This document shows, in pieces, positions 57,717 through 64,000 of a DNA stretch of 64,000 nt; positions within the stretch are counted from its first letter, which is position 1, and each line of letters starts with the position of its first letter. The position numbers and the translations under genes are program-made. Source of the stretch: Acheta domesticus (lineage: Eukaryota > Arthropoda > Insecta > Orthoptera > Gryllidae). The notes below the pieces were generated by a model that was not told the origin of the DNA, did no database searches, and saw nothing but the letters and a program-made list of their open reading frames with translations. Location: NCBI GenBank assembly GCA_031308135.1, contig JAHLJT010000631.1, forward strand, positions 199,203,126-199,267,125. Direction: 5' to 3'.

Positions 57717-58645
57717 ACAAATAGCTTTCTCAAAAGTAAAAAGCAAATACGTTTTGTGACTATCACGAAAAAGCTAGAAGCTAACTGTCAAATAATATTG
57801 AATAATTACTTCAAAGGTTTTCTTTAAGGAAGTGTTGTGAATTGTTCCAAGAAAACTCTCCATGAGACTGAATAAATCTTAGAATTATCTAAATCTTTAA
57901 ATTAGCTAAAGTAAAATAGCTTTAAGTAAATGAAGAAAATCAAAACGCGCTAGCCTACAATACCTAAATAAATTTAAAATTATGGAAAGAATAGCGCAAG
58001 TCACTCGATAACTACCAACGATCGCAGTCCAAACGCACTATTTAAATATTGGCGGTATCTGGAAGTATGTACATCAACGCACAGCTGCAAACTCATATTG
58101 TAAATAATACACCGTTTAATATTAAACTCAAGGTGTCGGTCAGAATAATGGAAACACCGTTTGAGCTACATTCCCATGTACCGAAGATAAGTCTAAGCTC
58201 ACTAAATTGTTTCTAATGGTAACAAATGGTATTTAGTACTCAAAGGTGAAAATATTAGTTTGATTATTTTTTGGACCGCAATTGCTTTTCTTGAGATACG
58301 TAACAACGCAGAAATAATCCAATACTTTTTAATAAACAAATAATTTTTCAATTTTCGCACCCTAGCAAGCTGGCACTCTGAATCTCCAAAGCCCCCTCTG
58401 TTCTTCATAACAAAAATCAAAGAAAGTTAAATAATATTGCAAAGAGTAGGGTTTAGTAGCCCGATTCGGTATTTTTGCACTCCTTTACTAGGCTTTCTCA
58501 AGAGTAAAAACCTTTTCTAATATTTTTGTGACTATCAAAGAAAGCGGAGAGCTAACTCTCAAGGAAGATTGAATCATTTCCTCAAATGTTTTTAAAGAAT
58601 TATGAATTGTTCCAAGAATATCTCTCTATAATGCTGAATAAACCT
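57717..58645 (+). repeat. Diverged direct repeat pair (57717-57875 and 58490-58645)
   Basis: Both blocks contain CTCAA(A/G)AGTAAAAA, TTTTGTGACTATCA, GCTAACT(G/C)TCAA, GAATTGTTCCAAGAA and CTGAATAAA in this order. The copies are about 770 bases apart. The identity of the repeat is unknown and no coding sequence is apparent. Confidence 0.65.
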
Positions 58646-59027
58646 TTATTGAAAATTTGTTTCCAACATCAATTGAATTGTTATTTTTGTTTGATATTCT
58701 GTGAACACATTAGAATGAAGTACACAAGCAAATTAGAAGTTACATTTATACATTTTTTAAACAAATAAACACGTTTCATTAACAACTTTCCTTCTTAATG
58801 GAAAGGATAGACAAATTGATAGGAAAAGAGTGGGGTTTACCATGCGAGAGTTCTCGCATGAGTACGCTAGTTTATATTAATTTAATAAGTATACATTTAA
58901 ATTATAAGCATAGATTAAGATTTAATTGCAATTATTCGTAATTACATAGAAGTTTTTAATATATTATAAATAACTATCATGTGCAAATATGTTTGTATTT
59001 GTGATAAAATAATGTATATCAACGCAG
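58646..59027. other. Intergenic sequence without recognised gene
   Basis: Includes a 20-base interrupted palindrome CATGCGAGAGTTCTCGCATG at 58847-58866 and AT-rich DNA. Confidence 0.5.
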
Positions 59028-60690
59028 CCAGGACCGTAGCCAGGATTATATCTCGGGAGGGGCTTCCAAAATTTAAAAAATGGATAGTACGAGATTTATT
59101 ATAATCTCGTAATATCCATTATCCATCCGTAAAATTATATACAAGTTTTAACTCACGATTTGGAACATGTAATCTTAATTTTAAATTTTAAGTTCAGACT
59201 TAGAAAGTTAAAATGAGAATTTAAAATAAAATTTACTTTAAGTCAAAACTAAAATAAAAAAAATTGTATATTCAATTTCTATATTTATACAGAGAAAGAA
59301 GTTATAATTATTTTTTTATAATGTCTATCAAAAACCCGAATGCAAGATACGTTCATTGTGCAAGCCATCGCTTAAACCTAGCGTTATCTAATACAATGTC
59401 AATTTCTATGGTTAAGAATTGCGTTGGTATGGTCAACGAAGTAGTGAATCTCTTTCGAAATCGGCCATTCGCAAATAAAATTCTTCAGGATGTGATTTCT
59501 TCATATGTGCCTGAGAGTAAGAAAAGAAGATTTCTCCGTCTTTGCGAAACAAGATTCATCGAAAGACACGACAGTGTCTTAACATTCGTCGAACTCTTCA
59601 ACTGGGTTTGCATTAGTTTGGCAGAAATTTCTAAGGAAACGCGGACAATTTCTTCAACGGCCTCAACTTTACTGGCAGCTATAGAAAAAAAGTGAATTTC
59701 TGTTTAGTCTTCTCGTTTGTGAGAAACTTTTCATTCTCACTTTAGCACTGTCTGTGCTTCTTCACGAAAAATATCTCAATCTAGTATCAGCCCTCTACCA
59801 TGCGAAAGAGGTTCTCGGAACTTCAAGAAATCACCGTAAAGACGCAGACAAAATCTTTAAAGAAATGTTCAACTCTGCATCGCAGCTTTCAGATGAAATG
59901 TTTAAAGAGACATGAAACTTCCACGTCTTATAACAAACCAGACAAAGCGCTCAAATCCACAAGTTGATTCGGTTGAGAGTTATTACAGAGCGACAGTCTT
60001 CATCCCTTGTCTTGATAGTTTGATTCAAAATTTAACAGACAGATTTACTTCAAATGAAGATATTCTTCCAAGTTTCCAGGTGCTACTTCCAGGCTTCGCT
60101 TCCATCCATGAAATGAACAAGTTGGAAAATTTAGCTCCATACTTTGATAACAGAACATCACTATCTGCAGTAAAAGCTGAGCATGAACTATGGTGTAAAA
60201 AAGCTTCCACCATAGATGCTAACCTCGAGGTGCTGAAAGTCTTAGAGAACTGCGATCCAGTATATTTACGTACTATTAGATACTATCTCAGCTATCTTGC
60301 CAATAACAACTGCTAGAGTGGAGAGGTCATTTTCTACAATGAATAAAAAGTTTTATACGTAGAGAGTAAAAAGTTTTATGCGTAGTGTAATGCGTGATAA
60401 CAGACTTAGTGCACTAGCCATGATTTCAAATCATAGGGGTATCACTGTGGACCCAGACAAAGGGATTGACATGGTGGCTGGAAAGATCAAAAAATTGCTT
60501 TTGTAGTTGACGCATCCTGTAGTTTGGATTATTGGAATAAAAAATAATAAATTAAATATTGTGTTTAAACTTTCGAAATAATATTATGTGGAAATAATGT
60601 TTAAAATCGTGTTAGTGTTTCGTTTTTTAAGAGCATCTCTTTTAAACAATTCCGATAAAAATATTATAATAAATCTCGTACTATCCATTT
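59028..60690 (+). mobile_element. Truncated hAT transposon with inverted repeats
   Basis: The left edge CAGGACCGTAGCCAGGATT followed by GGGAGGGGC looks like a hAT terminal repeat. A perfect 25-base inverted repeat is present at 59081-59105 (TGGATAGTACGAGATTTATT...) and 60663-60687 (...AATAAATCTCGTACTATCCA). Between them is a transposase lacking its N-terminal third. The right end merges with the 1.5 kb repeat array starting at 60686. An 8-base target duplication was not identified. Confidence 0.7.
59330..60506 (+). pseudogene. hAT-family transposase remnant (52 kDa repressor/ZMYM1-like group)
   Basis: Pieces in order: ARYVHCASHRLNLALS (59340-59390), ETRFIERHDSVLTFVELF (59550-59605), LALSVLLHEKYLNLVSAL (59742-59795), LPRLITNQTKRSNPQ (59915-59960), SVESYYRATVFIPCLDSLI (59970-60025), then VERSFSTMNKK (60318-60350) and RDNRLSALAMISNH (60390-60435), the hAT dimerisation region. 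The stop is TAG at 60504. Stops at about 59694 and 59912 and a shift near 60314 disrupt it. The BED/THAP-type DNA-binding N-terminus is absent. It cannot make transposase. Confidence 0.8.
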
Positions 60691-62200
60691 TTACTTTCCC
60701 GTATACGTACGTATACACGGAGTGATATACGTAGTATAGGGAAAGTTATGTAATGTTGCGCGAAAAAATGGCCAATTTTCGGCGGAAAAAAATTCATTGC
60801 CGGGCCGTGAAAACGAATAAGTAGATAAAACCAGTTGCTAAATTAAGAAACAAAAATCCCCTAACACGTGGTGTAGCCAGAAACCCTGTTTTCTAGGTCC
60901 TTGATACCGAAAACCCAATTGAAAGGAAAACGTCCGTCTGTCCGTCCTTCCGTCCGTCTGTGAACACTGCTGGCGCCTAAACCATACGTACGATTTCTTC
61001 CAAAATGGATATTCCCCGGTCGATCTGATTCTAGTCGAAGCTTTGGGATTTTTAAAAAGATTCTGCAAAATTTGGGGGTACTTTATATGAAGCCCCCCGG
61101 GGATTTTCTAAGTTTTCTCAAAAACGGCTCCAAATTTTTTCTTTAAATTTCTTGTATGAATAGAGTAAAATACACTTTTTAACATGGTATAGGTCCGATT
61201 TTCACGTACAGCTCTGAATTTTCGAAAATTGTGAAAGTTTGACTTTTCTTCGGCGTCTTTCTCCAACTACAAAATTGAAGATAGAGATTTTTTCTTCAAA
61301 TAAAATTTGTTCTGCATATTGAGTTCCTTAAGAAAAGTCATGTAAATGTTTCTCAAAATTTTGGTAGTTTTCGCGCAATATTGCGTGCAATATGTGCAAT
61401 TTTAAAAATTACAAAAACAAGATTTTCTCAAAAACGGCTCCACATTTTTTCTTTAAACTTTTGGTAGGGATAGTGGTAAGTGTACTCTATCAATGACATA
61501 AAAGACATTTTGGTCTATCGGGTGGTTTTTTCAAAAATTACAAATATGTAAACTTTTTTTCTTGTCTCTCACGTCGTTAATATTTACATTATCGGCGATT
61601 TTTTCACATTATTATATTTACGAGTATATATGATTTAATTAATGCCAAGTAACGTTTCTCGAAAACACTACCGTTTTCTGTGAAAAGTAGCTCAAATTTG
61701 GGCATTTTCAGAAATGCTCATTTGCTGAAATGCTTGCTTTCATTCAATTTGCTTTCAGAAATGCTGAAATTTTTTTGAAAGATCTTTAATATGCACATTA
61801 CCAGCAATTTGTAAACATTATTATATTTGTGAGTGTAAGTGCTTCAAATAACTTTAAATAAAGTTTTTTGAAAACTCAAACATTTTCTGTGAAAATGAGT
61901 TTCAAATTTCGCATTTTTAGCACTAAAACGCCATTTTCTCTTAAGCGGCACATAATTTTTAAAAGAAAATTGCCATTTATGACTAGGTTTTTGTGTTCTT
62001 TAATATTATAAAATTAATGTTTTCGTTCTACCAATAGGAAACCGAAAAATTAAGAAAATTACAAAAAAAATGTACTTTGGGCGGTGATAGATGACAGCTG
62101 GCAAGAAAGAGTTTGTGGCAATTCCGAATAGCTAACGAAGACCCAAGGAAATAGAAAAATAATACGGGAAAGTCTGTGCCATTCTGTAGCACCACTAGTT
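60686..62200 (+). repeat. 1.5 kb repeat family, tandem unit 1
   Basis: Starts with CATTTTTACTTTCCCG and a 16-base palindrome GTATACGTACGTATAC (60701-60716), then AGTGATATACGTAG, GGGAAAGTTATG and GCGCGAAAAAATGGCC. The middle has degenerate sub-repeats: ACGGCTCCAAATTTTTTC at about 61123 and CGGCTCCACATTTTTTC at about 61435, each following TTTTCTCAAAA. It closes with TACGGGAAAGT (62163-62173) and GCCATTCTGTAGCACCACTAGT. TACGGGAAAGT is the exact reverse complement of ACTTTCCCGTA at the start (60693). No ORF of note. Confidence 0.85.
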
Positions 62201-63765
62201 ACTTTCCCGTACACGGAGTGATATACGTAGTGTAGGAAGAGTTATGTAATGCTGCGCGAAAAAATGGCCAATTTTCGGCGGAAAAAATTAATTGCTGGGC
62301 GATGAAAAGGCGGATAAAACCAATTGCTAAATTAAGAAAAAAATCCCCTAACACGTGTAGCCAGAAACCCTCTTTTGTGGGTCCTTGATATCGAAAAACC
62401 AATTGAAAGGAAAACGTCCGTCTGTCTGTCCGTCTGTGAACACTGCTAGCGCCTAAACCATACATACGAATTCTTCCAAAATGGATATTCCCCGGTCGAT
62501 CTGATTCTAGTCAAAGCTTTGAGATTTTGAAAAAGATTCTGCAAAATTTGGGGGTACTTTATATGAAGCTCCCCGGGGATTTTCTAAGTTTTCTCCAAAA
62601 CGGCTCCAAATTTTTTCTGTAAATTTCTTGTATAATAGAGTAAAATACACTTATTAAAATGGCATATGTTCGATTTTCCCGGATAACTCTGAATTTTCGA
62701 AAATTGTGAAAGTTTGAATTTTTTTGGCGTCTTTCTCCAACTACAAAATTGAAGATAGAGATTTTTTCTTCAAATAAAATTTGTTCTGCATATTGAGTTC
62801 TTTCATAAAGGTCATGTAAATGTTTTTGAAAATTTTAGTAGTTTTCGTGCAATATTGCATGCAAGATGTGCAATTTTAAAAAATTACAAAAACAAGATTT
62901 TCTCAAAATCGGCTCCAAATTTTTTCTTTAAACTTTTGGTAGGGATAGTGGTAAATGTACTCTATCAATGACATAAAAGCCATTTTGGTCTATCGGTTGT
63001 TTTTTTCAAAAATTACAAAAATGTAATTTTTTTACTTGTCTCTCACGTCGTTAATATTTACATTATCGGCGATTTTTTTTACATTATTATATTTACGAGT
63101 ATATATGCTTTAAATAATGTCAAGTAAAGTTTCTCGAAAACACAACCGTTTTCTGTGAAAAGTAGCTCAAAACTTCGCATTTTCAGAAACGCTCAAACGC
63201 TATTTTCTCATATATGGCTGCAATTTTTTTCTTCAAACTTTTGAAACGGATAATGCTAATTACACTCCTTAGTATAGCGTAAAGTTTATTTTGAGCTTTT
63301 TTTTTTCAAAAATTACATATTTGTAATTTTTATGAAAGATCTCTCACATTTTAATATGCACATTACCAGCAATTTGTAAAGATGATTATATTTGTGAGTG
63401 TAAGTGCTTCAAATAACTTCAAATAAAGTATTTTGAAAACTCAAAAATTTTCTGTGAAAATGAGCTTCAAATTTCGCAATTTCAGTAGTGCTAAAACGCC
63501 ATTTTCTCTTAAATGGCACATAATTTTTTTAAAAAAATTGCCATTTACGGCTAGATTTTTGTGTTCTTTTATATTCTAAAATTAATGTTTCCGTTCCACC
63601 AATAGGAAACCGAAAAATTAAGAAAATGACAAAAAAATGTACTTTTGGCGGTGATAGATGGTAGCTGGCAAGAAAGAGTATGTGGCAATTCCGAATAGCT
63701 AGCGAAGACCCAAGGAAATAGAAAATGAATACGGGAAAGTCTGTGCCATTCTGTAGCACCATTAG
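62201..63765 (+). repeat. 1.5 kb repeat family, tandem unit 2
   Basis: Repeats unit 1 from ACTTTCCCGTA (62201) with a period of 1508 bases, to TACGGGAAAGT (63730-63740) and GCCATTCTGTAGCACCATTAGT. It lacks the long palindrome at its start and has an extra GCATTTTCAGAAACGCTC sub-repeat near 63180. Changes between units are numerous, so the duplication is not recent. Confidence 0.85.
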
Positions 63766-63845
63766 TTTCGCGCAGCATTACATAACTTTCCTTATACTAC
63801 GTATATCACTCCGTGTATACGTACGTATACGGGGAAGTAAAAATG
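63766..63845 (-). repeat. Inverted terminal copy of the 1.5 kb repeat start
   Basis: This is the reverse complement of 60686-60766 with few mismatches, including the GTATACGTACGTATAC palindrome at 63815-63830 and the TTTCGCGCAGCATTACATAA start. It makes the whole 60686-63845 block end in about 80-base inverted repeats. Confidence 0.85.
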
Positions 63846-64000
63846 TCCCCATTCTTATTGTTATGTGCAGTTCGCATCACCCTCTAATTGTGAGTTTAAT
63901 AATCATAAATTTTAATATATAACTCAAAATTAATACAACTCGTTCTGACTGCTTTGTGATTTTTTTTTACTTTTGTAAATGGTGCGGATTTCGCAAGCGT

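Noticed and set aside
58847..58866. Short palindrome CATGCGAGAGTTCTCGCATG
   Set aside because: A single 9-base-arm palindrome in AT-rich DNA with no neighbouring element; not enough to name a site.
1..64000. CRISPR arrays, operons, bacterial genes, intact endogenous viruses
   Set aside because: No regularly spaced short repeats, ribosome binding sites or envelope-type genes were found; the sequence is eukaryotic.

Overview
The window reads as nuclear DNA of an insect, probably one with a large repeat-rich genome; that guess rests on intron sizes of 11 to 23 kb and heavy transposon load and is not proven. It is AT-rich, genes are split by canonical GT/AG introns, and the recognisable host proteins resemble insect versions. 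No bacterial, organellar or intact viral genes were seen.

Host genes. (1) The 3' end of a metabotropic GABA receptor gene (GABA-B receptor subunit 1 type) lies on the + strand. Four exons are clear (9809-10013, 32804-33060, 44021-44158, 44420-44674) and give TM4 through TM7, the coiled coil and the C-terminus. A further 63-base candidate exon (9297-9359) has perfect splice sites and matching phase and would add 21 residues to intracellular loop 2. All upstream exons lie outside the window or were not recognised. (2) An intronless inosine-5'-monophosphate dehydrogenase (47465-49026, +) follows, complete except for a one-base deletion near 47901. It is either a working gene with a base-calling error in an A run or a young retrocopy.

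Mobile DNA fills the receptor introns. Two nearly full-length antisense copies (about 4.2 kb each) of a single-ORF non-LTR retrotransposon with Myb-like N-terminus, reverse transcriptase, CCHC and restriction-like endonuclease lie at 4544-8730 and 36630-40800, with three shorter relatives. Every one of these five pieces sits in a (TTA)n microsatellite, as known for Dong of the R4 clade. Between 12.2 and 27.95 kb there is a four-element nest. A divergent endonuclease-type element (-) is split by a 1.8 kb solo LTR (25401-27221) and by an I-clade element (13216-24995). The I-clade element is itself split by a second copy of its own family (15484-21269) and by a 345-base insert (24103-24447). A decayed Jockey-like reverse transcriptase (31170-31790), a tRNA-derived SINE (11535-11850), a 1.8 kb inverted-repeat element (34441-36234) and MITE-like elements (10973-11443, 43318-43883, 49767-49908) complete the set.

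The window's two ends carry one non-coding repeat family of about 1.5 kb per unit: 1-1357 (-), 55926-56690 (one piece in each orientation, meeting head to head) and 60686-63845 (two tandem units plus an inverted end). Units are bounded by an 11-base inverted repeat and built of degenerate sub-repeats. A truncated hAT transposase (59028-60690) lies beside the last array. The 49.0-55.9 kb and 56.7-59.0 kb stretches show no genes.
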